Assembly (NCBI RefSeq): GCF_042647465.1 | Contig: NZ_JBHRVN010000007.1 | Reading direction: 5' to 3' (one strand) | Length of the DNA: 64,000 nucleotides | Source of the DNA: Wagnerdoeblera intermedia | GTDB taxonomy: Bacteria; Pseudomonadota; Alphaproteobacteria; Rhodobacterales; Rhodobacteraceae | Part shown: piece by piece, positions 43,858 through 52,539 of the stretch | Layout of the letters: every line of letters starts with the position of its first letter | Position numbering within the stretch: the stretch's first letter is position 1 | Notes under the pieces: model-generated | The model's input: the letters and a program-made list of their open reading frames with translations, nothing else | The model's database searches: none | Told to the model about the DNA's origin: nothing | Translations under genes and position numbers: made by a program

Positions 43858-44712
43858 TTACGCGCCTGCCTCAACCGGCAGCGCGGGATCGGCGCGCCAG
43901 CCCGACATGCTGTCGTCATAGATCGTCACATCGTCCTGGCCGATCAGATGAAAGGCCAGCGCCAGCCCCGCCGCATTGATGCCGCCGCCACAGTAGAGAA
44001 CGGGGCGGATGTCGCGGCTGAGCCCCAGATCGGCCAGCTTCTGCGGCAGCGCCTGCGGATCAAGCCGCCCGTCCGCGCCCAGAAGCGCCGGATAAGGCAG
44101 GTTCAGCGAAGTCGGAATATGGCCGCGCCGCGGATCGGAACTGCCCTCGCCGCGATACTGCTCAGGCCGCAGGGCGCAAAGGAGCGGGCGGGCGGGGTCT
44201 GCGCCCTGGCTCACCTGAGCCATCACCTCATCTGCGCCGACAAAGAGCCCCTCTGCGGGGCGGGCGGTGAAGGTGCCGGGCGCTGCTTCAGTGCCCATAC
44301 CGCTTTCCAGCGGATGGCCTGCCGCTTCCCAGGCCTGCAGCCCGCCATTGAGCACCGAGACCTGCCGCAGCCCATGGCCGCGCAGCAGATACCAGAGCCG
44401 CGCGGCATAGGCACCGCCGAGGCTGTCGTAAATCACCACATGGCTGTCGTCATTGATGCCAACCGCCCGCGCCGCCGCCTGAAGCTGCGCAACCGACGGA
44501 GCGGTAAAGGAAAACCGCGCCGAAGGATCAGAGAAGTCCTGCATCAGATCGGCAAAGCGCGCGCCGGGGATATGGCCTTTGGCAAAGCCCTCCGGCCCCG
44601 GCGCGAATTCCGTCAGGCCTGTCCCGCGATCAATCCGCGTGACCGAGGCATCAAGCAGCACCACCTGATCTTTATGGGCCACCAGCCAGTCAACTTCGAC
44701 CAATGCGGACAT
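43858..44712 (-). CDS. sulfurtransferase, two rhodanese domains (SseA-like)
   Basis: A 284-aa thiosulfate/3-mercaptopyruvate sulfurtransferase. The N-terminal inactive rhodanese domain includes HIPGARFADLMQDFSDP near residue 48, and the C-terminal domain has RRGHIPTSLNLPYP near 195. The active-site Cys lies in LYCGGGINA near 239. It moves a sulfane sulfur to cyanide, thiols or proteins. The position directly after a flavin monooxygenase and before an amidase suggests it handles sulfur released from, or being put into, the operon's substrate. Confidence 0.9.
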   Translation of the reverse strand: MSALVEVDWLVAHKDQVVLLDASVTRIDRGTGLTEFAPGPEGFAKGHIPGARFADLMQDFSDPSARFSFTAPSVAQLQAAARAVGINDDSHVVIYDSLGGAYAARLWYLLRGHGLRQVSVLNGGLQAWEAAGHPLESGMGTEAAPGTFTARPAEGLFVGADEVMAQVSQGADPARPLLCALRPEQYRGEGSSDPRRGHIPTSLNLPYPALLGADGRLDPQALPQKLADLGLSRDIRPVLYCGGGINAAGLALAFHLIGQDDVTIYDDSMSGWRADPALPVEAGA

Positions 44713-44715
44713 CGC

Positions 44716-46065
44716 TCAGCCCTCCCGCTTTTGGGCGCGGTTCATCCATTCATCGCGGGCAGGGCGCTTCAGCCCCAGGTTCTCGCGGGTGGTGCGGCCT
44801 TCATATTCGGTGCGGAAGAGACCGCGACGCTGAAGTTCCGGCACGACATGGGCGGCAAAATCTTCAAAGGCGGCCGGAAGATGGGTCGCCTGCACCATGA
44901 AGCCGTCGGCGGCACCGGCAGCCATCCAGCGCTCCATCTCATCGACGATTGTGCGGGGCGCGCCGATCATATTGCCTTCGGTGCGCGCGCCATACCAGCG
45001 GCCGATCTCGCGCACGGTCTTATTGGTGCGGCGGGCGTATTCGACGACTTCTTCATAGTGGCCCTGCACGCCCACCTCTTCGATATCGGGCAGTGGGCCG
45101 TCGAGGTCGTATTTCGTCAGATCCACATTCACGTGATAGGCCAGCCGCGACAGGCCCGCGAGCGGGTGGACCAGATCGGCGAAAGCTTCATGCTTTGCCA
45201 TGGCCTCAGCATCGGTTTCACCGAGCACCACGGTCGCGGCGCAGAGAAGCTTCAACTGGTCCGGATCGCGGCCAAAGCGGGCGGCGCGGGCGCGCATGTC
45301 CTGGCGGAAAGCCACCGCGCTTTCGAGGCTCTCATTGGAGGAGAAGATCACATCGGCCCAGCGTGCGGCGAAGTCACGGCCGCGCGGCGAGGCCCCGGCC
45401 TGGATCAGCAGCGGATAGCCCTGGGGCGGGCGCGGCACCGACAGCGGCCCCTGGGTGGAGACATACTGGCCCTTATAATCGACAGAGCGGACCTTGTCGG
45501 GATGGCCGAAGATGCCGCTGTCTTTGTCCTGGATCAGAGCGTTGTCGTCCCAGCTGTCCCAAAGCTGCGTCGTGGCCTCCAGCACCTCTTCGGCGCGGGC
45601 ATAGCGGGCATCGCGCGGCGGCAGCCTTGGCTCGCCAAAATTCTGCGCTTCGGCGTCCTGGAAAGAGGTGACGATGTTCCAGCCGGCACGGCCTTCGGTC
45701 ACATGGTCAAAGGTGCCCAGCGTCCGCGCCAGGTTATAGGGCTCATGATAGCCGGTCGAAAGGGTCGCGGCGAGGCCCAGATGCTCCGTCACCCCCGCCA
45801 TGACGCCAAGGATGGTCATCGGATCAAGGCGTGGCGTGCCTGAGCCATATTCGATCGCCGGGCGGAAGCTGCCGCCAAGCGAGCGCGGCATGGAAAGTGC
45901 GTCGGGAATGAAGGCCAGGTCGAATTTCGCCGCTTCGAGCACTTTAGCAACGCGGCGATAGTAATTCGCGCCCAGAAATCCCGGATCGGCATCTTTATGG
46001 CGCCAGCCGGTGGTGCCCATGGGGCCTGCGTTCATGAAAGCGGCAAGGTGGATCTGCTGGCTCAT
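44716..46065 (-). CDS. FMN-dependent monooxygenase, NtaA/SnaA/DszA family
   Basis: First gene of the six-gene operon, 449 aa. Features are TTGWRHKDADPGFLGANYY near residue 18, ATLSTGYHEPYNLARTLGTF near 99, TEGRAGWNIVTSFQDAEAQN near 120 and LLIQAGASPRGRDFAARWA near 220. Such enzymes use FMNH2 and O2 to oxidise C-S or C-N bonds or heterocycles. It differs from the gene at 39243 (NIVTS versus NVVTT), so they are paralogues rather than duplicates. The stop lies 3 bases before the sulfurtransferase start. No reductase in the operon. Confidence 0.88.
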   Translation of the reverse strand: MSQQIHLAAFMNAGPMGTTGWRHKDADPGFLGANYYRRVAKVLEAAKFDLAFIPDALSMPRSLGGSFRPAIEYGSGTPRLDPMTILGVMAGVTEHLGLAATLSTGYHEPYNLARTLGTFDHVTEGRAGWNIVTSFQDAEAQNFGEPRLPPRDARYARAEEVLEATTQLWDSWDDNALIQDKDSGIFGHPDKVRSVDYKGQYVSTQGPLSVPRPPQGYPLLIQAGASPRGRDFAARWADVIFSSNESLESAVAFRQDMRARAARFGRDPDQLKLLCAATVVLGETDAEAMAKHEAFADLVHPLAGLSRLAYHVNVDLTKYDLDGPLPDIEEVGVQGHYEEVVEYARRTNKTVREIGRWYGARTEGNMIGAPRTIVDEMERWMAAGAADGFMVQATHLPAAFEDFAAHVVPELQRRGLFRTEYEGRTTRENLGLKRPARDEWMNRAQKREG

Positions 46066-46180
46066 CGGTCACGGCCCCTCTTGATGCGCGGTGAAAGAAC
46101 TTCACCGCCAACTGCGACTGTGACCGGATTACGCCCCCCCGAAGGGACAGTTCCAGAGAAAGCTTTTGGCTTTGTGATTA

Positions 46181-46193
46181 CTTATGGAATAAG
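46181..46193. promoter_or_regulatory. candidate LysR-type operator upstream of the six-gene operon
   Basis: CTTAT-GGA-ATAAG is a perfect dyad between the LysR remnant (ends 46216) and the monooxygenase start (46065), about 115 bases upstream of the latter, a normal site for LysR-type activation. A second A/T dyad (AGAT-TT-ATCT) lies at about 46205-46214. The match is by position and symmetry only. Confidence 0.35.
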
Positions 46194-46215
46194 CGGGAAG
46201 AGAAAGATTTATCTC

Positions 46216-46975
46216 TCACGGACGGTCGTGGGAGAATTTCCATTCCCGGCTTTTCGGAGCTTCGGGAGCGACAATCGCGTCCCGGGCGACGCGCAGAAAG
46301 GCTCTCAGAGCCGGGTTACGGTCGTCTTTTCGCCAGTAAAGCCCCGTCTGCCAGTCAAAAACCGGGCCAGAGGGCGGGCTTTCGATTTCCCGGACTATGA
46401 TGCGCTGCGGGTCGATCAGATGCGAGACGGCTGAGGCATGCATCAGCGCCACGCCCAGCCCCGCCTCAACCATACGCAGCTGCACCAGGCTTTCATTCAC
46501 GCGGTGGGTGGTCTGGGGCCTGATGCCTTTCCAGTCCAGAAAGCGCTGAACGGTGCCTTCAAATCCCGGCGCGATCGAGGGCTTGAGCCGGATAAAGGGC
46601 TGCACCGCCAGCGCGGGGCTATCGGCTGAGGTGATGACGCCGCCAAGCTCGGCGGGGTAAACCAGCGCCAGACGGTCGCCCGCGACAAGGCGCGCCCCAA
46701 GATCCGGCGGTCCCGGCCAGCGGGCAAAGGCGACATCGAGACGCTTTTCGCGCAGCATCGGGATCTGTGCCTGCGAGGAGATATCCTCAAAGGAAAGCTC
46801 GACCCCCGGATGGCTTTGCCGAAAGGCCAGAAGCGCATGGGTCATCCCCTCGAGCGCAGAAAACGTAAACCCGATCGCCAGCCGCCCGGTATCGCCGGAG
46901 GCCATTGAGAGACCGCGCGCCCAGACGCGCTCGGCCTCCTCAATCAGGGGGCTGACCTCGCGCAGATAGGCCTGA
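46216..46975 (-). pseudogene. LysR-type regulator, N-terminal DNA-binding domain cut off by a transposon
   Basis: The remaining 250 residues are the linker helix (AYLREVSPLIEEAERVWARG) and the whole LysR substrate-binding domain (RLAIGFTFSALEGMTHAL, LRMVEAGLGVALMHAS). The helix-turn-helix, about the first 65 residues, is missing. The coding sequence stops at the TGT end of the transposon (46976). A GTG inside the transposon end (46992) could restart translation but would not restore DNA binding. It sits immediately upstream of, and in the same direction as, the six-gene operon, so it was probably its regulator. The missing half was not found at the far side of the transposon. Confidence 0.85.
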
Positions 46976-47107
46976 TGTAAAAACAAGACCACTTTTGCCA
47001 GGCTGCAAATTCGGCGATATTTAAGTGAACAATATCAATTGCTTGATGGGCAGCATTCCGCAGATCAGAGTAATTTTGCCAGGCTTTCCGGGATATTCTG
47101 CCAGGCT
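46976..47107. repeat. left end of a Tn7/Tn5053-type transposon with three TnsB-type sites
   Basis: The junction with lysR is TGTAAAAACAAG at 46976. Three direct copies of a 12-base motif follow: TTTTGCCAGGCT at 46993-47004 and 47074-47085, and a one-base variant ATTCTGCCAGGCT at 47095-47107. Spaced direct sites inside a TGT end are the layout of Tn7-like ends bound by TnsB. TCCGGGATATTC (47087-47098) reappears inverted at 54167-54178. Confidence 0.65.
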
Positions 47108-47131
47108 GGGCATCAGTCTTGTAACCCTGCA

Positions 47132-47164
47132 CATAAAAAAGGACCGGCAAAGTGCCGGTCCTTT
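47132..47164 (-). terminator. intrinsic terminator of the tnsABC operon
   Basis: 12-base perfect arms, 47138-47149 with 47153-47164, loop AAG. On the minus strand the stem runs into a row of six T (47140-47135). It lies 34 bases after the tnsC stop at 47198. Confidence 0.8.
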
Positions 47165-47197
47165 GGTCGTCCAGTCTTAAATTATCCGGGGTTGAAG

Positions 47198-48187
47198 TCA
47201 GCGCCACCGATGCGCTTTTCTCGGCGCGGCTCCTTCCTCATCGTGAACTCCAAATCTGATGTCGGCCCAATATTCATTGAGGTAGACGTTGCTCTCGGGA
47301 CTGCATCCCTCCTGAAGTTCATAGTAGTCAGCGAAATGGAAATCCGTGAGAGACGTGTCGCCGCTACGCAAAGCCATCTCAATCGCGCCGATGATATTCT
47401 CGATGCAGCGGCCAAAGAGGTTGCGAGATCCGTGGATCAGCCGTTGGGGCAAATCATCGGCGATTTCGAGTTCCAGGCCAGCTGCAGAAGCATAGCTGCC
47501 GATGATCGGTAGGATCCTGTCGGCGTAATCGTAGGGATCCAGCATGGGCAATTTCAGCTTGGAAAACCGGCGGTCCAGCTGCTCATCACTTTCGATGATC
47601 TTGAGAAGATCGGGCGTGCCGCTCAGGATCACGACGACCGGAAAGGGTGCCTGCATGAAACTCTTGATCGTTCTCAGCATGCTGTCCTTACCCACACTTT
47701 TCAGATCCTGGGCTTCATCAATCCAGAGAACGCCGGTCTGCTGAGCACCGAAGCGGCGTTTCAATTGTTCCGTCAGGCTCAGGGGTTCGTCTTTCTGGGT
47801 TACGATATTGTAACCGCTGTTGCTGAGAATAGTCCTCAGCAACGCACCTAATTTTGCAGGGGACGGAACAGTTGCCTCGACATAGTGCTGCCGATTGGTG
47901 AATGCAGGGTGTGTTCTCAGCATGTGGCTGACGAGTGTCGTCTTGCACCCCCCTGGCGCGTGCGTGACAAGAATACCCCTTGTTTCCCGGCCATGAGCGA
48001 AAAGCGCTGGCCGCGCCGAAAGCTCCCCGTCGGCTTTGACTTGAAGCAGGCGATCGAGGTGGCGGCGCAGTTGGACATCCCATTCCGTGTTGACGTGCAT
48101 CTGCCGGAGCTCCTCCAGCACAGCGTCAACGGAAGTCTGACGCACTGGAGATTGCAGTTCAACAGCGGTATCGATCTGCGTGTTCAT
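47198..48187 (-). CDS. TnsC/TniB-like AAA+ ATPase of the transposon
   Basis: A 329-aa AAA+ ATPase that in Tn7/Tn5053 systems controls target choice and activates the transposase. Walker A is HAPGGCKTT (residue about 72, with Cys in place of the common Gly or Ser), Walker B VLWIDEAQDL near 150, sensor-1 VVVILSGTPDL near 180, and RRFSKLKLPML near 205. The ATG at 48187 overlaps the tnsB stop (ATGA); a longer start would run into tnsB. The terminator at 47138-47164 closes the operon. Confidence 0.85.
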   Translation of the reverse strand: MNTQIDTAVELQSPVRQTSVDAVLEELRQMHVNTEWDVQLRRHLDRLLQVKADGELSARPALFAHGRETRGILVTHAPGGCKTTLVSHMLRTHPAFTNRQHYVEATVPSPAKLGALLRTILSNSGYNIVTQKDEPLSLTEQLKRRFGAQQTGVLWIDEAQDLKSVGKDSMLRTIKSFMQAPFPVVVILSGTPDLLKIIESDEQLDRRFSKLKLPMLDPYDYADRILPIIGSYASAAGLELEIADDLPQRLIHGSRNLFGRCIENIIGAIEMALRSGDTSLTDFHFADYYELQEGCSPESNVYLNEYWADIRFGVHDEEGAAPRKAHRWR

Positions 48188-49311
48188 TTGCGTTTGTCTC
48201 CTTTGGATCCCGGCTTGCGGGCAGGGGTGAGCTTCCACTCGCTTTCTGTTGCCGTTTCAGCGCGATCGTTCGGCCTGGCAGGCCTCGTGCGCAGAGATGT
48301 TGGGGGTGGCGTTTCCGGCCGGTGAGACTGCTCGCTTCCTTTCCGTGCCAGGTAGGCCTCAGCAGGATGGAGGATCCGGCCCCCGACCTGCGGCCGCTCG
48401 CTCACAGTGTCTGCACGCGGCACCGGCTCTCCGGGAAGCTGGTCAGGATGCTGCAGCATCTTGTCGGACGAACCGCTTGCGTGAAGGGCAGCCTTCCTGA
48501 AGCCCATGGTGGTGTCGTGCTCGGCTGCAGCTAGCGCCTCGGGGGAATGAGGCTGGAGGTATAGCCCACGCGAAATCCGGGCATGGGCCTTCACTGCATC
48601 CATCTTTCTGTAGGCATTGAGGATGCAGCCAACCGGATCAGCAGCCTTGGCGAGGCCGCGGGCGCGAGCCTTTGCGGCTCTCCATTGGACACCGTTCAGG
48701 CCTTTGGTGCGCGGATCCGTGCATTCCAGCGTATGCCAGCTGCCATCGAGGAGCACAGAAATGGCCCCGATGTCATTGTCCCATGAGCGCACCTCAACCC
48801 TGCGGTCGTCGTTGCGCTTGAACCAGTCGGCCAGTGCCGGGGAGTGATAATACACGGAGTTGGCGAAGATGCCCTGGCGCTGCACGATGCGGTATTCGGG
48901 AGTGCCGAATACAACCCGCATCGCGTCATCTTCGGGCAGGGGGCGTGGCCCGTCAGCAGCGCCCAGGTAAGAGTCCCATTCCTCAGCCGGAGTAGTGCCG
49001 CCGAGGCCGTCATGGGGCGTATGATGGTAGGCATCGACGATCCAGAGCAGCACAAGTTGCTGCAAATGATCGAGGGTAAGTGCAGCCTCTCTCTCAGGCT
49101 TGCGATCCCCACGCTCGGCAATATTCTTCCCGGTGGCGCCAGGGGATCCGGTCGAGACTTCGACATTCAGCCGACCAACCGCGCGCTCGATATGTCCGCG
49201 CATCTGGGGAATTCCGGCCGGCGATTTTTCCACCGTGATTTGGAATGCACCGGTGGCTGTGAGGAACTCGCCGGACCTGAACGCAACGCCATGATCAGTA
49301 TAGACCCACAT
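48184..49311 (-). pseudogene. TnsB/Mu-type transposase, 3' part
   Basis: C-terminal part of a DDE (rve-type) transposase. It contains the second Asp in WVYTDHGVAF and the catalytic Glu in RGHIERAVGRLN, followed by a Mu-type C-terminal barrel and a basic tail. It is separated from the first part (51271-52539) by an inserted element. The frame is open a little upstream of 49311 and meets a stop at about 49350, where foreign sequence starts. The stop codon overlaps the tnsC start. Confidence 0.82.
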
Positions 49312-49398
49312 TTCCCAAGTAAGGCGCTGATTTCGCTGTCCTGACCATTATATTTCCTATATAAAACATGGTGTTGAAGGCTGCGAGGGGCGCGTTTC

Positions 49399-50754
49399 AT
49401 GGATCACCCAGAGGGTGCGGGCTTGCAACGGGCAGCTCGGGTGGATTTCGACCCTCGCGTGCGGCTGGAATTTCGCGGCACGCAGCTCAGTTCCGACGGC
49501 GGCCTTCTGGTGATGCGCGAGCTTGATGACGCGCTCGGGTTGTCCGATTTGGCGTCAGCGGCGCTGCGCGATACTCGCTCTGGCAAGAACACGGTCCATC
49601 GGCTCGACGGCCTGTTCCGGCAATCAGTCTTTGGGCGGCTGGCCGGATACGAGGATGTCAACGACGCCAACCGTCTCGCCTGCGATCCGGTCATGCGCCA
49701 AGTTGTCGGCGGCAGAGCGGTCGATGCACAAGCGGCCTCGGCATCGCAGATGGGACGGTTCGAGACCGAGACGCTGGCTCTGGCCGGGAACCGTGCCGCG
49801 CTGGCCGACCTGAACGGGCAATGGATCGACCGGTTCCATGACCGTAACGGGCTGAAGTACATCGTTCTGGACATGGACAGCTCGGTCAGCCCGACCCATG
49901 GCGACCAGGAAGGGTCCGCCTGGAATGGCCATTTCGACTGTAGCTGCTATCACCCCAACTTTCTGTTCAACCAGTTCGGGATGCTGGAACGCTGCGCCCT
50001 GCGCCATGGCAACGTCCACAGCGCCGATGGCTGGCGTGATGTTCTCGACCCCGTCATTGCGCGCTACGCGGAGCGCGACCTTGGTGGCAGGTTCTTCCGG
50101 GCCGATGCTGCCTACGCGATCCCGGCGATCTATGAGCGATTGGAAGAAGCGCGGTTCTTCTACGCCATCCGGCTGCCCGCAAACGCGGTCCTCAAGGACA
50201 AGATCGCGCATCGGCTAACGCGCCCTGTCGGGCGGCCGTCACTGACCAAGGTCAAGCGGTTCTTCGAGGAATTCGAGTATCAGGCGGCGTCCTGGGACAA
50301 GGAACGCCGGGTGATCGCCAAGATCGAATGGCATCCGGGCGAACTGTTCCCGCGTGTCGGCTTCATCGTCACCAACCTGCCGATGGAGCCGGACTGGGTG
50401 GTGCGGTTCTACAACCAGCGCGGCACCGCCGAGCAGCACATCAAAGAGGGCAAATACGCCTTTCGCTGGACGCGGCTGTCGTGCCGGAAGTTCCGCGGCA
50501 ATGAGGTGCGGCTGCAACTGCACGCCCTGGCGTACAACCTGGCCACCTTCTTGCGCTGCATCGAGCTGCCCGAGGCCATAGCCGACTGGTCGTTGACCAG
50601 CCTGCAACTGAAGCTGATCAAGATCGGGGCACGTGTGGTCCGTCACGCCCGCACCATCACCTTCCAGCTGGCCGAGGTCGCTGTCACCGGCACGATGGTA
50701 CGCGCCATCCTCGCCGCTATCCGCCGATTGCGAGCGCCACCGCTATGCGCATGA
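49399..50754 (+). CDS. IS1380 family transposase
   Basis: A 451-aa DDE transposase typical of IS1380/IS1247. Features are LSSDGGLLVMRELDDALGL near residue 33, the first catalytic Asp in IVLDMDSSVSPTHG near 158, RADAAYAIPAIYE near 235 with the second Asp, and YNQRGTAEQHIKEGKYAF near 345 with the Glu. The reading frame is intact. It is opposite in direction to the interrupted tnsB gene. Confidence 0.9.
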   Translation: MDHPEGAGLQRAARVDFDPRVRLEFRGTQLSSDGGLLVMRELDDALGLSDLASAALRDTRSGKNTVHRLDGLFRQSVFGRLAGYEDVNDANRLACDPVMRQVVGGRAVDAQAASASQMGRFETETLALAGNRAALADLNGQWIDRFHDRNGLKYIVLDMDSSVSPTHGDQEGSAWNGHFDCSCYHPNFLFNQFGMLERCALRHGNVHSADGWRDVLDPVIARYAERDLGGRFFRADAAYAIPAIYERLEEARFFYAIRLPANAVLKDKIAHRLTRPVGRPSLTKVKRFFEEFEYQAASWDKERRVIAKIEWHPGELFPRVGFIVTNLPMEPDWVVRFYNQRGTAEQHIKEGKYAFRWTRLSCRKFRGNEVRLQLHALAYNLATFLRCIELPEAIADWSLTSLQLKLIKIGARVVRHARTITFQLAEVAVTGTMVRAILAAIRRLRAPPLCA

Positions 50755-51270
50755 TCGCGATCCACGCTCAAACTGAACGAAAGCGGCTGGACAGATCTGT
50801 CCGCTGCGCTGAAAAACGCCGCCCCTGGGCAAGGAAACAGCGGCTTCGCGGTCTGATCCGTCCAGATCCAGCAGTCTGCGCGACCGCAGGTGCCGCTTGC
50901 GGCAGAAAATCCTTGTCTAGCGCTCGGATACAGGCGATTTTCACCTCAAACGACACGCCACTTGGGGAATGTAGGGTACGATTGTACCGATCCAGCCATG
51001 CACCCCGGCTTCGGCGCGACGCACCGATGCTGCGAAGGCCACTCGAGCCCGTTTCCGCCGGAACAGGAAAACGCAACCCTCAATGTCGATTCGGCCATTG
51101 ATACCCGCCAACGCCATGATCGCATCGCTCCCCGAGCGGCACCTTCGAGCACCCTGCCCCGCAACACCGCCCGGCTGTTGAAGCCCGGCATCCCAGCGGC
51201 CACCGGCCGAAACGAGATCCCTGCACACATCAAGGCGGATCGGCCGCATCATCTGACAACGACAGAGCGG
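50755..51270. other. non-coding or degenerate stretch after the IS1380 transposase
   Basis: No convincing gene. It contains GGTAC-GATT-GTACC (50975-50988), a perfect short dyad near a likely IS end. About 300 bases then follow, with codon-like composition on the minus strand but no recognised product, probably a remnant of another insertion. The stretch ends at the C10 run where tnsB resumes. Confidence 0.35.
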
Positions 51271-52539
51271 CTATCCCCCCCCCCGAAACCGCGTCGAGGC
51301 CAGAGTGGATCGCGGATAGATTATTTCAGGGCGGCAGTGCATGTGCCATGTTTGTTCAAGACCAAAGAGCTCACTCATGTAGCTCTTGTCAGTCATGATC
51401 ATTTGCAGTGTCGCGACCGCAGATGCGGCGCCCGGATGCTCACTGATATGGGCAGCGAGGATCACACGCGTTTTCACATCAATTGCGACAGTGAGATGCA
51501 GCCGGCCCGTTCCACCGTCCCAGCCCATTCTCTCGAGGGCAGCCGGAGGCAATAAATCCTTCAGCCCCGGTGCTGTCTTGAGACTGTGCACATCCAGTGT
51601 AACTTCATCAATAATAACGATCTGCCCAGGCCTGGCGGCGAGAAGCTTGCCATAGACAGATCCAAACCTTGCCCGGGCTACTGACATCCCCTCCCGCGCG
51701 AGGCAGGTTTGAAAGGGGTCCAGCTTTTTGATTTCAGAACGAATGGTTTGATCGCTGGGGCATTTCAGGTGCTCCAAACCGTTCGCTTCACGATCGCGAT
51801 TGATCGCCCCAAAGTCATCTTTCGTCCAGCGGATGATATCACATGGGCGTGGCCGGCTCCGGCATTGATATTTCAAAATATTTCTGACCATCACCCAGAG
51901 TGCTGCATCCGACATTGACCGCCTGCTGCTGTCGGACCGCAGTTTCCGCACCAGGCTCAGGGCTCCGTTGTCAGAGTAACGCTTGGCCCAGTCACGGATT
52001 GTGCGTGCCGAAGGGAATGAGCCGCTGCCAAAATATTCGACCTCGATCTCCAGTCTCTGGTGTCTGTCGAGGTTCTCCAGATACTTCGCGCTGTCTTCCT
52101 TTACAGTCTGGCGAAGCAGGCGATGCTCATCACCAGTCAGCGTGGCCCGCCGCTTGATCTTTCCGCATGCATGAAGGTCATTAAACCTCTGTATGAACTG
52201 GATTTTGATGTAGGTCCGACAAAGCAGATGCACAGGCTGTGCTGAGGCCAGGGTCAGGCGGGGATCTGTCGGAAGAATCCCCAGCGTAAGCCCGGAATTA
52301 TGGCGAAAGCCGAAGCTGCTTTCACATTCCCTCAGCTTCGCGGGTGAGAAAACTTCAGGCTTTGCGCCATCGATATCCTGCCGAAGCAAAGAGATGCCCC
52401 GAGATTTGATTTCGCAGACGGCATATCTGATATTGTTGATGTTCAGGATGTCGCCGACTGCATAGCGGTCACAGATGTCAGAGTAACCAGGAATGCGCCC
52501 GGTATTTATGGCTGGTGCCAAAGCAGCGTTCGCTTGCAT
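51271..52539 (-). pseudogene. TnsB/Mu-type transposase, 5' part
   Basis: First 410 or so residues of the transposase: an N-terminal DNA-binding region with helix-turn-helix-like SARTIRDWAKRYSDNGALSL near residue 175, then the start of the catalytic core with the first Asp in IVIIDEVTLDV (Asp311) and LHLTVAIDVKTRVILAAHIS. The sequence is cut at about 51286, between the first and second catalytic Asp, by foreign DNA. The ATG at 52539 overlaps the tnsA stop (TAATG). The other part is at 48184-49311. Confidence 0.82.

Larger units (their letters stand above)
49345..51285. mobile_element. insertion inside tnsB: IS1380-family element plus flanking sequence
   Basis: Sequence unrelated to the transposon divides tnsB. 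It carries a complete IS1380-family transposase (49399-50754). Possible element ends are CCTATATAAAAC (from 49353) and its inverted counterpart AATGTAGG (50968-50975); both begin CCTA-AT as in some IS1380 relatives, but no target duplication was found, and about 300 further bases lie before tnsB resumes. The right junction runs through ten C (51275-51284). Boundaries are estimates. Confidence 0.6.

Noticed and set aside
43822..45843. 673-codon plus-strand open frame over the sulfurtransferase and monooxygenase genes
   Set aside because: Antisense to two genes with full catalytic motifs; no domain features of its own.
46066..46215. TPP riboswitch ahead of the thiM-containing operon
   Set aside because: I looked for the conserved CTGAGA and ACC-CTG-A blocks in the leader and did not find them in order; the CTGAGA at 4490-4495 is merely the loop of a terminator.
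46976..46992. A full-length LysR gene starting at a GTG at 46992
   Set aside because: The first five codons come from the transposon end and the product lacks a helix-turn-helix, so it is a remnant.
50941..51252. Small minus-strand gene of 103 codons beside the IS1380 transposase
   Set aside because: Two overlapping frames look equally plausible, neither has a known family or a ribosome site; likely an insertion remnant.
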